From Ideonella sp. WA131b (GTDB lineage: Bacteria > Pseudomonadota > Gammaproteobacteria > Burkholderiales > Burkholderiaceae_C), in assembly GCA_023657425.1 (NCBI GenBank), contig JAGTJW010000001.1:124001-188000 (forward strand): DNA of 64,000 nt, read 5' to 3'. The first letter of the stretch is position 1. The number at the start of each line of letters is the position of its first letter. The position numbers and the translations under genes were made by a program. The notes under the pieces are model-generated. The model ran no database searches and was not told the origin of the DNA. It worked only from the letters and a program-made list of their open reading frames with translations. Of this stretch, positions 29,292 through 42,138 are shown one piece after another.

Positions 29292-30593
29292 TCAGCCCCG
29301 CATCTGCTGCGGCAGCGCCGTCACCAGCCCCGGGAAGGCCCAGATCAGCGCCACGGCCGCAATCATCAGAAGGAAAAACGGGAACGCCGCCTTTGCGACC
29401 CAGCCGATGTCGCGCCCGGTCATGCCTTGCAGCACAAAAAGGTTGAAGCCGACGGGCGGCGTGATCTGCGCCATCTCGACCACCAGCACGATGAAGATGC
29501 CGAACCACAGCGGGTCGATGCCGGCGGCGGTGACGATGGGCATGATCACGCCCATGGTCAGCACCACCATGCTGATGCCGTCGAGGAAACAGCCGAGCAC
29601 GATGTAGAAGGCCATCAGCGCCAGCAGCAGCTGCCAGGGCTCGAGGCCCAGGCCGCCGATCCACTCCGCCAGGTGGCGCGGCAGGCCGATGTAGCCCATG
29701 CTCAGCGTCAGGAAGGCCGCGCCGGCCAGGATGAGCGCGATCATGCAGAAAAGGCGCGTGCCGCCGAAAAGGCTGTCCTTGAAGCTCTGCCAGGTGAGCG
29801 AGCCCTGCGCCGCGCTGACGACGAGCGCGCCCACCACGCCCACGGCCGCGGCCTCGGTGGGCGTGGCGATGCCGCCGTAGATGCTGCCCAGCACGGCCGC
29901 GATCAGCAGCACCACCGGGATCAGGTGGCGCGACTCGGCCAGCTTGGCGCGCAGTGGCAGCGGCGCGTCGGCCGGCGGCACCAGTCCCGGGTTGCGCAGC
30001 GCCCACACCACGAGGTAGCCCGAGAACAGCAGCGCCAGCAGCATGCCCGGCACCACGCCGGCAATGAACAGCTGCGCGATCGACACGTCGGCCGCCACGC
30101 CGTAGACGATCATGATGATCGACGGCGGGATCAGCAGGCCCAGCGTGCCTGCGCCGGCCAGCGAGCCGATGCTGATGCCGTCGGGGTAGCCGCGGCGGGC
30201 CAGCTCGGGCAGGCTCATCTTGCCGATGGTGGCGCAGGTGGCGGCGCTGCTGCCCGACACCGCCGCGAAGATGGTGCAGCCCACGACGTTGACGTGCAGC
30301 AGCCGCCCCGGCAGGGCCTGCATCCAGGGCGCGAGGCCGCGGAACATGTCGGAGCTCAGCCGCGTGCGGAACAGGATCTCGCCCATCCACACGAACAGGG
30401 GCAGCGCGGTCAGCGTCCAGCTGCTGGCGCTGCCCCAGATGGCCACAGCCATGGCGTCGCCGGCCGGCCGGCTGGTGAACAGCTGCATGCCGATCCAGGC
30501 CACCCCGGTGAGCGTCAGGCCGATCCAGACCCCGCTGGCCAGGATGGCCAACAGCGCCGCCACCAGCAGCACCATGATGCCGACGTCGCTCAT
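29292..30593 (-). CDS. dctM: TRAP transporter large permease (DctM)
   Basis: The 433-residue protein has about twelve hydrophobic segments and the DctM family motifs AAVSGSSAATCATIGKMSLPEL, GTLGLLIPPSIIMIVYG and ITPPVGFNLFVLQG. With the small permease and DctP it forms a sodium- or proton-driven high-affinity importer. The start is the ATG at 30593, eight bases after the small subunit gene; an upstream in-frame ATG at 30737 would lie inside that gene. The substrate is not evident. Confidence 0.95.
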   Translation of the reverse strand: MSDVGIMVLLVAALLAILASGVWIGLTLTGVAWIGMQLFTSRPAGDAMAVAIWGSASSWTLTALPLFVWMGEILFRTRLSSDMFRGLAPWMQALPGRLLHVNVVGCTIFAAVSGSSAATCATIGKMSLPELARRGYPDGISIGSLAGAGTLGLLIPPSIIMIVYGVAADVSIAQLFIAGVVPGMLLALLFSGYLVVWALRNPGLVPPADAPLPLRAKLAESRHLIPVVLLIAAVLGSIYGGIATPTEAAAVGVVGALVVSAAQGSLTWQSFKDSLFGGTRLFCMIALILAGAAFLTLSMGYIGLPRHLAEWIGGLGLEPWQLLLALMAFYIVLGCFLDGISMVVLTMGVIMPIVTAAGIDPLWFGIFIVLVVEMAQITPPVGFNLFVLQGMTGRDIGWVAKAAFPFFLLMIAAVALIWAFPGLVTALPQQMRG

Positions 30594-30600
30594 GGCGTGC

Positions 30601-31104
30601 TCACTCGTGCCGGGCGGACCGGTCTTCGGTGGTGCGGCGGCCCGTCGCGGCCTGCACCAGCTCGTCGACGAAGGCCACGAAGAGCACCAGCGTGCCGGCC
30701 GCCATCGCCAGCTGCGGAATCCACAGCGGCGTGGCATCGTTGCCGGTGCTGATGTCGTTGAACAGGCGCGACTGCCACACCAGCCGCGCGCTGTACCAGG
30801 CGAACAGGCCCGCCAGCGCGGCGGCCGCGGCCAGCGCCCACAGCTCCATCGCGCGGCGCGCGCCGCCCTGCAGCCGGCCCAGCAGCAGCGTCACCCGGAT
30901 GTGCTCGCCCTTCTTGAGCGTGTGCGCCAGCGCCAGGAAGCCTGCCGCGGCCATCAGGTAGCCGGCGTAGGCGTCGGTGCCCGGCACGTGGAAACCCAGC
31001 TGGCGGCTGAGGATGGTCAGCAGCACCATCGCCAGCAGGCCCACCATCGACAGCGCCGCCAGCCAGGCCGCGCCGTCGTACAGGGCATCCATTGCGCGGC
31101 GCAT
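30601..31104 (-). CDS. dctQ: TRAP transporter small permease (DctQ)
   Basis: The 167-residue protein has four hydrophobic helices and the DctQ-type pattern TILSRQLGFHVPGTDAYAGYLMAAAGFLALAHTLKKGEHIRVTLLL. It partners the large permease directly downstream. A start four codons later (MDALYDG) is also possible. It follows the dctP gene by 19 bp. Confidence 0.93.
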   Translation of the reverse strand: MRRAMDALYDGAAWLAALSMVGLLAMVLLTILSRQLGFHVPGTDAYAGYLMAAAGFLALAHTLKKGEHIRVTLLLGRLQGGARRAMELWALAAAAALAGLFAWYSARLVWQSRLFNDISTGNDATPLWIPQLAMAAGTLVLFVAFVDELVQAATGRRTTEDRSARHE

Positions 31105-31123
31105 CGCGGCGAGCCCCGGGGGC

Positions 31124-32092
31124 TTACTTGCGGAAGGCGTCGAGCAGCGTCTTGCCGTCGGCGCCGGCCCTCTCGACCCACTCCTTCAGCATGGTCTCGC
31201 CGACCTTGGCCAAGTCGGCCTTGAGCTGCGGCGAGGGCGGCAGCACCTGCATGCCCTCGGTGCGCAGGCGCGCCAGCGTGTCCACGTTGACTTTGCGGCT
31301 GGCGGCCCAGCCGCGCACCTCGGCGTCGGCCGCGGCCTTGAGCACGGCCTGCCGGGTGGCGGCGTCGAGGCCGTCGAACGCAGCCTTGTTGACGAGCACG
31401 GCGTTCTTGGGCAGCCAGGCCTCGGTGTCGTAGTAGAACTTCAGGTGCTCGAACAGCTTGCTGTCCACGCCGGTGGCGCCGGAGGTCATCGTGCTCTCGA
31501 CCACGCCGGTGGCCAGGGCCTGCGTCAGTTCCGCCGCCTGCACCGTGACGGACTGGGCACCCACCAGCTCGGCGATGCGGCTGGTGGCGGGGCTGTAGGC
31601 GCGCCACTTCACGCCCTTCAGGTCGGCCGCGCTGTTCAGCGGCTTCTTGGCGTAGATGCCCTGCGGCGGCCAGGCCACCGAGTACAGCACCATCATGCCC
31701 TGCTCGCCGAGCTTCTTGTCGAGCAGCGGCTTCTGCGCGCGCCACAGCTTCATGGCCTCGTCGTAGCTGTCGGCCAGGAAGGGCACGCCGTCGGCGCCGA
31801 AGATGATCCACTCGTTCTGGTAGGCCGACAGGAGGATCTCGCCCATCTGGGCCTGGCCGCCCTGCACCGCGCGCTTGATCTCGGGCAGCTTGAACAGGCT
31901 GGCGTTGGCGTGCACCGTGACCTTGAGCTTGCCGCCGGTGGCCTTGTCGATGTCGTCGGCGAACTGCTGCAGGTTCACGCTGTGGAAGTTGGTGGCCGGG
32001 TAGGCAGAGGGCAGGTCCCACTTGACCTGCGCCTGCGCGGCGGCGGCGGCGAACAGGGCGGCAGCGCCCAGTATGGAAGGCAGCGACTTCAT
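31124..32092 (-). CDS. dctP: TRAP transporter periplasmic solute-binding protein (DctP family)
   Basis: The 322-residue protein has a cleavable signal peptide (MKSLPSILGAAALFAAAAAQA), then VKWDLPSAYPATNFHSVNLQQFADDIDKATGGKLKVTVH, a typical DctP beginning. The mid region GVKWRAYSPATSRIAELVGA is the usual binding-site segment whose arginine often clamps a carboxylate. It captures ligand in the periplasm for the two permease subunits. It is divergent from a regulator and a hydantoinase, hinting at a cyclic amide or related acid as substrate (inference). Confidence 0.94.
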   Translation of the reverse strand: MKSLPSILGAAALFAAAAAQAQVKWDLPSAYPATNFHSVNLQQFADDIDKATGGKLKVTVHANASLFKLPEIKRAVQGGQAQMGEILLSAYQNEWIIFGADGVPFLADSYDEAMKLWRAQKPLLDKKLGEQGMMVLYSVAWPPQGIYAKKPLNSAADLKGVKWRAYSPATSRIAELVGAQSVTVQAAELTQALATGVVESTMTSGATGVDSKLFEHLKFYYDTEAWLPKNAVLVNKAAFDGLDAATRQAVLKAAADAEVRGWAASRKVNVDTLARLRTEGMQVLPPSPQLKADLAKVGETMLKEWVERAGADGKTLLDAFRK

Positions 32093-32154
32093 CGGGAGGT
32101 CCCTTTCCGGAATGAGGACGATGGGGCTCGGGGTTTGCCAGAGGTCCGTTGAAG

Positions 32155-32182
32155 TCTAGAAAGTTCGTCTATAAAGTGTCAA
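32155..32182 (-). promoter_or_regulatory. Sigma-70-type promoter of the TRAP operon
   Basis: On the minus strand TTGACA (32182-32177) is a perfect -35 box, followed after 16 bases by TCTAGA (32160-32155) as a weaker -10 box, about 60 bp before dctP. A plus-strand promoter for the regulator (TTGAAG at 32149, TATAAA at 32170, 15-base spacing) overlaps it. Confidence 0.4.
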
Positions 32183-32197
32183 CGTTTCTTCGACGTT
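32181..32197. promoter_or_regulatory. Inverted repeat operator candidate between dctP and the regulator
   Basis: AACGT, seven bases, ACGTT forms a perfect dyad overlapping the TRAP -35 region and ending three bases before the GTG start of the divergent regulator. It is well placed for that regulator to control both directions. Confidence 0.4.
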
Positions 32198-32200
32198 CTG

Positions 32201-32749
32201 GTGAAAACACCGATGCCCTCCAAATCCGCCAAGGGCCCGAGGCGCGCGCCGCGCACGGGCGGCATCGTGTCGAGCTCGCACCTGGTCTCGCCGCGCAGCG
32301 TGGAGCTGTCGGAGTTCGAGTTCGGACTCATCGTGGCCTGGAACGCGTTCTCGCGCTGGTGCGTGCGCTGCATGGCGGCCGCCGGCTGCCCCGACCTCAC
32401 CATCACCGACGTGCTGCTGCTGCACAACCTGTGCCACCGCGTGCGCGGCAAGAAGCTGGCCGACATTGGCTTCATGCTCAACTACGAGGACACCCACGTC
32501 GTGGCCTACTCGCTGAAGAAGCTCGTCGGCGCCGGCCTGGCCCAGGCCGAGAAGCTGGGCAAGGAGGTCTTCTACACGCCCACCGTGCAGGGCGAGGCCT
32601 TCGTGCAGCAGTACCGCGCCGTGCGCGAGCAGTGCCTGGTGCAGAGCCTGGACACCGAGCTCAATGCCGACATCGGCGAACTCGCGCGCCTGCTGCGCAC
32701 CATGAGCGGCATGTACGACCAGGCGGCGCGTGCCGCCACCTCCCTGTGA
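32201..32749 (+). CDS. MarR-like winged-helix transcriptional regulator
   Basis: The 182-residue protein resembles the predicted MarR-type family with a winged helix in the middle ([63 protein letters not shown]) flanked by helices for dimerisation. The GTG at 32201 or the ATG at 32213 may be the start. It lies between the divergent TRAP operon and the hydantoinase it precedes by 34 bp, so it probably regulates both in response to their substrate. Confidence 0.82.
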   Translation: MKTPMPSKSAKGPRRAPRTGGIVSSSHLVSPRSVELSEFEFGLIVAWNAFSRWCVRCMAAAGCPDLTITDVLLLHNLCHRVRGKKLADIGFMLNYEDTHVVAYSLKKLVGAGLAQAEKLGKEVFYTPTVQGEAFVQQYRAVREQCLVQSLDTELNADIGELARLLRTMSGMYDQAARAATSL

Positions 32750-32783
32750 ACGCCCTCCCGGCCCCGGTACAGGACAACCCCCG

Positions 32784-36428
<3,645 letters not shown>

Positions 36429-36445
36429 CGGTGCAGTGAGGGCGC

Positions 36446-39031
36446 CTACACCGCCCCGGCGCGCCGCAGGGTGTCGAGCACCGGCCGGCGCAGCACCTCG
36501 CGCAGGCCCCACCAGCCGGCCATCAGCGCCAGCACCGCACCGGCTGCCGAGCCGGCCAGCGGCACCCACCAGGCCGGGTTCCAGCTGAACTCGAAGGCGT
36601 AACGCGCCAGCAGCCAGCCCACCACCATGGCCGCGACGCTGGCCAGGAAGCCGGCGAGCGCGCCCACGCCCAGCAGTTCGGCGCGCTGCACCTGCGCCAG
36701 CAGCCGGCCGCCCGCGCCCATGGCGCGCATCACCGCGAACTCGCGGGACCGAGCCTCGCGCGTGGCCGTGACGGCCGCGAACAGCACCACCAGCCCTGCC
36801 AGCAGCGTGAAGCCGAACAGGAACTCCACTGCGCGGATGACCTGGTCGAGCACCCTCTGAACCTGCGCCACGCTGGCCGAGACGTCGATGGTGGTGATGT
36901 TCGGGAAGTCGCGGGCGAGGCGGTTGTCGAAGCTCGGCTGGCCGGCCACGGGCGCGGGCGCACGGAAGGCGCTGATGTAGCTCACCGGCACGCCATCGCC
37001 CATCTGCGCCCGCGGAAAGATGACGAAGAAGTTGACGCGCATCGAACCCCAGTCCACCTTGCGCAGGCTGGTGATGCGCCCCTCCACCCCCACCCCGGCC
37101 AGGTCGAAGGCCAGGCGGTCGCCGAGCTTGAGGCCCAGCTCCTGTGCCAGGCCCTCCTCCACGCTCAGGCCGTCGGTCTCGTCAGGGGTCCAGCGGCCGG
37201 CCACGACCGGGTTCTTGGGCGGCAGCTCGGCCGTGTGGGTGAGGTTGAACTCGCGCTCCACCAGCCGCGCGGCACGCTCGCCGGCAAAGTCGTCCGCCTT
37301 CACCGAACGGCCGTTGATGGCCACCAGACGACCGCGGATCATCGGGTACCAGTCGTAGTTGGCCACCCCGGCCTCGGCCAGGCGCTCGCGGAAGGGCTGG
37401 GCCTGGTCGGGCTGCAGGTTGATGACAAAGCGGTTGGGCGCGTCGGGCGGCGTGGCCTGGCGCCAGGAGCCGATGAGGTCGGTGCGCAGCAGCACCAGCA
37501 GCACCAGCGCCAGCAGGCCCACGCTCAGCGCACTCACCTGCAGCACCGCAAAGGCCGGCCGGGCCGCGATCTGCCGCGTGGCCAAGACCAGCCAGCGCGG
37601 GGCGCGCGTCTCGGGCACCGAGCGTTTCAGCAGCGTCACCGCCACCCAGCTGAGCCCGGCGAACAGTGCGATGGCGCCAAGAAATCCGCCCACCGAGATG
37701 AGGCCCAGCTGGAGGTCGGACGACACCGCCATCAGCAACGCGACGAAGCCGCCCGTGCCGGCCAGCAGCACGCCCAGCGAGCCGGCCTTGACGCCGCCGA
37801 CGTCGCGCCGGATCACGCGCAGCGGCGGCACGCGCGCCAGCTGCAGCACCGGCGGCAGGCCGAAGCCCATCAGCAGCGTCATGCCCACGCCCAGGCCGAA
37901 CAGCGCCGGCCACACCGAAGGCGGCGGCAGCTTCGCATCCACCAGCCCGGCCAGCAGCCAGATGAACACGTTGTGCACGAGCAGGCCGATGAGCACGCCG
38001 GCCACGCTGGCCAGCAGCCCCACGAGCCCGAACTCCAGCGTGTAGGCCCCGGCGATGCGCCGCTGGCTCAGCCCGAGCACGCGCAGCATCGCGCAGTCGT
38101 CGAGGTGGCGGCTGGCGAAGTCGCGCGCCGCGATGCCCACGGCCACCGCCGAGAGCAGCGCCGCCAGGAGCGCCACGAGGTTGAGGAATTTCTCGGCGCG
38201 GCCCAGGGTGCGCTCCATGTCGGGCCGGCCTGCGTCGAGGCTTTCGACGCGCAGGCCGCGCAAAGCGGCGGTCTTGATGCGCTGCTCGGTCCAGGCCACG
38301 AACTCGCGCACCGCGGCGTCGCCCTGGGCCATGGGCGCGCCATCGCGTGCAGCCACGGCCAGGCGGTAGCCCACGCGGCTGGCGGCCTGGATCAGGCCGG
38401 TGGCCGGCAGGTCGGCCTCGGCGATCATCACCCGCGGCGAGAAGGTGGAAAAACCGGCACCGCGGTCGGGCTCGATGACGATGACCTTGTCGATGCGCAG
38501 GGCGACCTCGCCGAGCAGCAGCGTGTCGCCGACCTTCAGGCCCAGCGCGTCGAGCAGGCCGGGGTCGACCCAGGTGTTGCCGGCGGCGGGCGCCGCGGCC
38601 ACCAGGGTGCTGGCCCCGCCCGGCGCATCGGCCAGTTGCAGCCGGCCGCGCAGCGGGTAGTTGGGGCTGACGGCCTTGACGGCCACCAGCCGGGACTGCC
38701 CCCCCTGCGCCTCGGGTGCGCGGGCCATGCTCGGGAAGGCAGCGCTGGTGCTGGTTCGCAGGCCCAGCGCGGCGGCCTTGGCGGCCAGTTCGGGCGGGGC
38801 CGGCTTGTCGCTGCCGACCACGGCGTCGCCGCCGAGCAGTTGGCGCGCGTCGCGCTGCAGGCCGTTGCTCAGCCGGTCGGCGAAGAAGCCCACCGCGGTG
38901 AGCGCGGCCACGGCCAGCATCACCGCCACGGCCAACAGACGGAGCTCGCCGGCACGGAAATCGCGCAGCGTCTGGCGCCAGGCCAGGCTGCGCAGCGAGG
39001 GGAGACGGGACGGCGGCGCGGAAGCAGTCAT
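36446..39031 (-). CDS. FtsX-family ABC transporter permease (YbbP-like)
   Basis: The 861-residue protein has the YbbP layout: first membrane helix at about 25-50 (LLAVAVMLAVAALTAVGFFADRL), a large periplasmic domain, two FtsX blocks, and a last pair of helices ending GWWGLREVLRRPVLDTLRRAGAV. Such permeases act with a YbbA-type ATPase and are thought to extract or move lipoproteins or other envelope molecules. The start MTASAPPSRLPSLRSLAWRQTLRDFRAGEL fits the family; upstream in-frame ATGs run into intergenic sequence. No ATPase partner gene is adjacent. Confidence 0.88.
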   Translation of the reverse strand: MTASAPPSRLPSLRSLAWRQTLRDFRAGELRLLAVAVMLAVAALTAVGFFADRLSNGLQRDARQLLGGDAVVGSDKPAPPELAAKAAALGLRTSTSAAFPSMARAPEAQGGQSRLVAVKAVSPNYPLRGRLQLADAPGGASTLVAAAPAAGNTWVDPGLLDALGLKVGDTLLLGEVALRIDKVIVIEPDRGAGFSTFSPRVMIAEADLPATGLIQAASRVGYRLAVAARDGAPMAQGDAAVREFVAWTEQRIKTAALRGLRVESLDAGRPDMERTLGRAEKFLNLVALLAALLSAVAVGIAARDFASRHLDDCAMLRVLGLSQRRIAGAYTLEFGLVGLLASVAGVLIGLLVHNVFIWLLAGLVDAKLPPPSVWPALFGLGVGMTLLMGFGLPPVLQLARVPPLRVIRRDVGGVKAGSLGVLLAGTGGFVALLMAVSSDLQLGLISVGGFLGAIALFAGLSWVAVTLLKRSVPETRAPRWLVLATRQIAARPAFAVLQVSALSVGLLALVLLVLLRTDLIGSWRQATPPDAPNRFVINLQPDQAQPFRERLAEAGVANYDWYPMIRGRLVAINGRSVKADDFAGERAARLVEREFNLTHTAELPPKNPVVAGRWTPDETDGLSVEEGLAQELGLKLGDRLAFDLAGVGVEGRITSLRKVDWGSMRVNFFVIFPRAQMGDGVPVSYISAFRAPAPVAGQPSFDNRLARDFPNITTIDVSASVAQVQRVLDQVIRAVEFLFGFTLLAGLVVLFAAVTATREARSREFAVMRAMGAGGRLLAQVQRAELLGVGALAGFLASVAAMVVGWLLARYAFEFSWNPAWWVPLAGSAAGAVLALMAGWWGLREVLRRPVLDTLRRAGAV

Positions 39032-39140
39032 CTCCCGATGATCCCGCATCGGCCGCCGCGGTGCTGGTGCTGCGCGGAATCGAACCCCGCCGTGAGCGGC
39101 TTTGAACGGCGCTCGACGCCGCTTCGGGCCCAATGCGGGC

Positions 39141-39989
39141 ATGGACACCAACACCCTGCCGCCCGTGTTCTTGTCGCACGGCTCACCGATGACGGCGCTG
39201 GAGCCGCGCGAGGCCGGACTGTGGTGGCGCGGCCTCGGCGAGCGGCTGGCCGTGGCCGGCACGCGCCCGCGCGCCGTGCTGGTGGCCTCGGCCCACAGCC
39301 TGACGCGCGAGCCGGTGCTGCTGGCCGCAGCGCACCACGAGGCCGTGCACGACTTCGGCGGTTTCGACGAGCGCCTGTACGCGATGCGCTACGACGCCCC
39401 GGGCGACCCCGGGCTGGCCGAGCGCGCCGCCGCGCTGCTGCGTGGCGCCGGCCTGCCGGTGCACCTGCGGCCGCAGGGCGGGCTCGACCACGGCATCTGG
39501 GTGCCGCTGCGCGAGCTCTTCCCCGCCGCCGACGTGCCCGTGCTGCCACTGGCCTGGCCGCCGGGCTGGACGCCGACGCAGCTGTTCGCCCTCGGCCGGG
39601 CGCTGGCGCCGCTGGTGGACGAGGGCGTGTGGGTGATGGGCAGCGGCAGCATCACGCACAACCTGCGACGTGTGTTCGAGGGCGGGCTGCGAGGGCGCGA
39701 GGGCGCACCGGCCACGCCCGAGAGCACGGCCTTCCGCGACTGGTTCGCCGCACGCGGCGCGGCGGCCGACTGGGCTGCGCTGCTCGATTGGCACCGCCGC
39801 GCGCCACACGCCGCGGACATGCACCCGACCGACGAGCACCTGCTGCCCTTCTTCGTCGCCGCAGGCGCGGCCGCGGCCCGCGGGCTCCCGCAGGCCTTGC
39901 GGGTGCACCAGAGCCTCACCTTCGGCGAGCTGGGCATGGATGCCTACGCCTTCGGCCCCATGGCGCCAGCGCTGGCCGGCACGGCCTGA
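39141..39989 (+). CDS. Class III extradiol ring-cleavage dioxygenase (4,5-DOPA dioxygenase-like)
   Basis: The 282-residue LigB-fold protein has zinc- or iron-ligand histidines in FLSHGSP, GGLDHGIWVPLRELFP, GSGSITHNLRRVF and HPTDEHLLPFFVAAG, matching the YgiD/DODA family. These enzymes open catechol rings such as L-DOPA; the physiological substrate in bacteria is often unknown. The start ATG at 39141 gives the normal N terminus. It diverges from the permease gene. Confidence 0.9.
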   Translation: MDTNTLPPVFLSHGSPMTALEPREAGLWWRGLGERLAVAGTRPRAVLVASAHSLTREPVLLAAAHHEAVHDFGGFDERLYAMRYDAPGDPGLAERAAALLRGAGLPVHLRPQGGLDHGIWVPLRELFPAADVPVLPLAWPPGWTPTQLFALGRALAPLVDEGVWVMGSGSITHNLRRVFEGGLRGREGAPATPESTAFRDWFAARGAAADWAALLDWHRRAPHAADMHPTDEHLLPFFVAAGAAAARGLPQALRVHQSLTFGELGMDAYAFGPMAPALAGTA

Positions 39990-40020
39990 CGGCGGCTGCG
40001 GTCATGTCGTCGTGCCTACC

Positions 40021-40398
40021 ATGCGGTCCATGCACATCCTGATCTGGGTACTCGCCGCACTCGCCCTCGGCTGCTGGACGCTCCTGGCCTGGGCCACCGC
40101 CTGGGTGCTGGGGCTGGACCCCGGCGTCATCGGCAACCTGGCTGCCAACATCGGCTCGATGCCCGGCGCCGCCTGGCTGGACCTGTGGATCCCCGGCTGG
40201 CAACCGCTGGCCGTGGCCACGCTGGAGATCACGCGCGACGTCTTCGCCGCGCTCGGCAGCATCGGCAGCTGGCTGGTGTGGGCCGCCTGGGGCCTGGGCG
40301 CGCTGCTGATCGTGGGCTGCGCAGTCCTGGGCAGCCTGGCGGTGGGCCTGGTGCGCCGCGCCACGCGGCCGGCCACGCCCCTGCCCGGCCGGGCCTGA
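40021..40398 (+). CDS. Small membrane protein of unknown function
   Basis: This 125-residue protein (or 122 from ATG 40030) has two strongly hydrophobic helices, one at about 4-28 (HILIWVLAALALGCWTLLAWATAWVL) and one around 88-113 (WLVWAAWGLGALLIVGCAVLGSLAVG), and a basic C terminus. I do not recognise the family. It follows the dioxygenase by 31 bp and converges with the adenine deaminase gene. Confidence 0.65.
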   Translation: MRSMHILIWVLAALALGCWTLLAWATAWVLGLDPGVIGNLAANIGSMPGAAWLDLWIPGWQPLAVATLEITRDVFAALGSIGSWLVWAAWGLGALLIVGCAVLGSLAVGLVRRATRPATPLPGRA

Positions 40399-40413
40399 GG
40401 CGCGGCGCGCGGC

Positions 40414-41460
40414 TCAGAAGGGCGCCGCCGCCACCTCGGCCAGCCGCGCCAGCCATCGCGCCCGGTCGGCGGCCGGCGCGAAGCTGGCTTCGAGGCTGTG
40501 GCGGGCCAGCGCCACGGCGTCGTCGCGCGTGAGCGTGGGCAACGCGGCGAAGGTCTCGACGTAGTTCTTCAGCAGATAGCCGCCGAAGTAGGCCGGGTCG
40601 TCGCTGTTGATCGTGACCTTCAGGCCGGCGCGCAGCAGTTGCACCAGGTTGTGCTCTGCCAGCGTGCGAAAGACGCACAGCTTGACGTTCGACAGCGGGC
40701 ACACCGTCAGCGGCAGGCCGCTGGCGGCCAGCCGCTGCATCAGCGCCGGGCTCTCGATGGCCCGCACGCCGTGGTCGATGCGCTCGACCTTCAGCACGTC
40801 CAGTGCACTCTCGATGTAGGCCGGCGGGCCTTCCTCGCCGGCATGGGCCACGACGTGCAGGCCGAGCGCGCGGCAGCGCGCGAACACCCGCGCGAACTTC
40901 TCCGGCGGGTGGCCCCGCTCGCTGCTGTCCAGGCCGACGCCGATGAAATGCGCGCGGTGCGGCAGCGCCTGCTCCAGCGTCGCGAAGGCCTCCTCCTCGC
41001 TCAGGTGGCGCAGGAAGCACAGGATCAGGTCGGCGCTCAGACCGTGGCGCGCGGCCGCCTCGCGGCAGGCCTGTGACAGCCCCTGGATCACGGTCGCCAT
41101 CGCCACCCCGCGCCCGGTGTGGGTCTGCGGGTCGAAGAACAGCTCGGCACGCACGACGCCGTCGGCCGCGGCGCGCTCGAAGTAGGCCATGGCCATGTCG
41201 AAGAAGTCGCGCTCGGTGCGGAGCACCGCGGCACCGGCGTAGTAGATGTCGAGAAAGCTCTGCAGATCGGTGAAGGCGTAGGCCGCGCGCAGGGCTTCGA
41301 CGCTCGGGTACGGCAGGTCGATGCCGTTGCGGCGGGCCAGGTCGAACATCTGCCCGGGCTCCAGCGAGCCTTCGATGTGGATGTGGAGCTCGGCCTTGGG
41401 CAGGGCCCGCAGGAAGGCCTCGGGCACGGCGGTGGCGGCGGTGCGGCTGGACAGCGTCAT
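40414..41460 (-). CDS. Adenine deaminase (adenosine deaminase family)
   Basis: The 348-residue metal-dependent deaminase has zinc ligands in [20 protein letters not shown] (catalytic Glu) and [15 protein letters not shown], plus DHGVRAIES. The [10 protein letters not shown] form, rather than the HVHLDG form of adenosine deaminase, fits the Aah1-type adenine deaminase, which converts adenine to hypoxanthine in purine salvage. The start at 41460 gives a normal N terminus; upstream in-frame ATGs reach back into the divergent pilin gene. Confidence 0.9.
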   Translation of the reverse strand: MTLSSRTAATAVPEAFLRALPKAELHIHIEGSLEPGQMFDLARRNGIDLPYPSVEALRAAYAFTDLQSFLDIYYAGAAVLRTERDFFDMAMAYFERAAADGVVRAELFFDPQTHTGRGVAMATVIQGLSQACREAAARHGLSADLILCFLRHLSEEEAFATLEQALPHRAHFIGVGLDSSERGHPPEKFARVFARCRALGLHVVAHAGEEGPPAYIESALDVLKVERIDHGVRAIESPALMQRLAASGLPLTVCPLSNVKLCVFRTLAEHNLVQLLRAGLKVTINSDDPAYFGGYLLKNYVETFAALPTLTRDDAVALARHSLEASFAPAADRARWLARLAEVAAAPF

Positions 41461-41640
41461 GGTGGCGGCTCGGTGTGCGAACGGCCACGCACTGTAACCA
41501 CCGTGGCCGCCAAGTCTCTGGATAAACACTTTTACACGGCCACGGGTGAAGTGGCTGGGAAAACCGGCCGATCTCCGCGACGGGGCCGGGTGCCCCGTGG
41601 CCACCGCTGCCTGGCCGATCCCTCCCAGAAGGCTCCGACC

Positions 41641-42138
41641 ATGTCGACCTCGCCGCCCACCGTCCTGCGCCGATCCGGACGCACGCTGCGCGTTCGGCGC
41701 CAGCCGCGCCGCGGCTTCACGCTGATCGAGCTGATGGTCGCCGTGGCCATGGTCGCCCTCCTCGTCGGCGTGGCGCTGCCGAGCTACCGCGATTGCCTCA
41801 TCCGCGGCCACCTGGCCGACGCCTCCAACGGGCTGGCGCTGATGCGCGCGCAAATGGAGCGGCGCTACCAGGACAACCGCAGCTACGCCTCCGTCGGCAG
41901 CTTGGTCACGCCCTGCGCCAGCACCGACGCCACGGGCCGGACCTCCAACCACTTCGTCGTCACCTGTTCGGGCACGCCCACGGCGACCGCCTACACCTTG
42001 TTGGCCACCGGCAACGGCCCCGTGACCGGCTGCGGCTTCACGGTCAACCAGGTCGACGTGCGCGCCACCACCGCCGCGCCCGCCGGCTGGAACACCTGCA
42101 GCACGAAGTGGCTGCTCGAAAAAGCGGCGACATGCTGA
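41641..42138 (+). CDS. Type IV pilin PilE-like (second copy)
   Basis: The 165-residue prepilin has a basic 24-residue leader, cleavage motif [27 protein letters not shown] and a PilE-type helix. Two or more cysteine pairs lie in the C-terminal half, with one near the end. It is a distinct copy from the pilE at 1328. It directly precedes, and overlaps, a chimeric pilin/PilY1 frame, suggesting it was once the first gene of a second minor-pilin operon. Confidence 0.87.
   Translation: MSTSPPTVLRRSGRTLRVRRQPRRGFTLIELMVAVAMVALLVGVALPSYRDCLIRGHLADASNGLALMRAQMERRYQDNRSYASVGSLVTPCASTDATGRTSNHFVVTCSGTPTATAYTLLATGNGPVTGCGFTVNQVDVRATTAAPAGWNTCSTKWLLEKAATC

Noticed and set aside
41461-41640. Possible sigma-54 promoter upstream of the second pilE
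   Set aside because: No TGGC-N8-TTGC arrangement could be found in the region.
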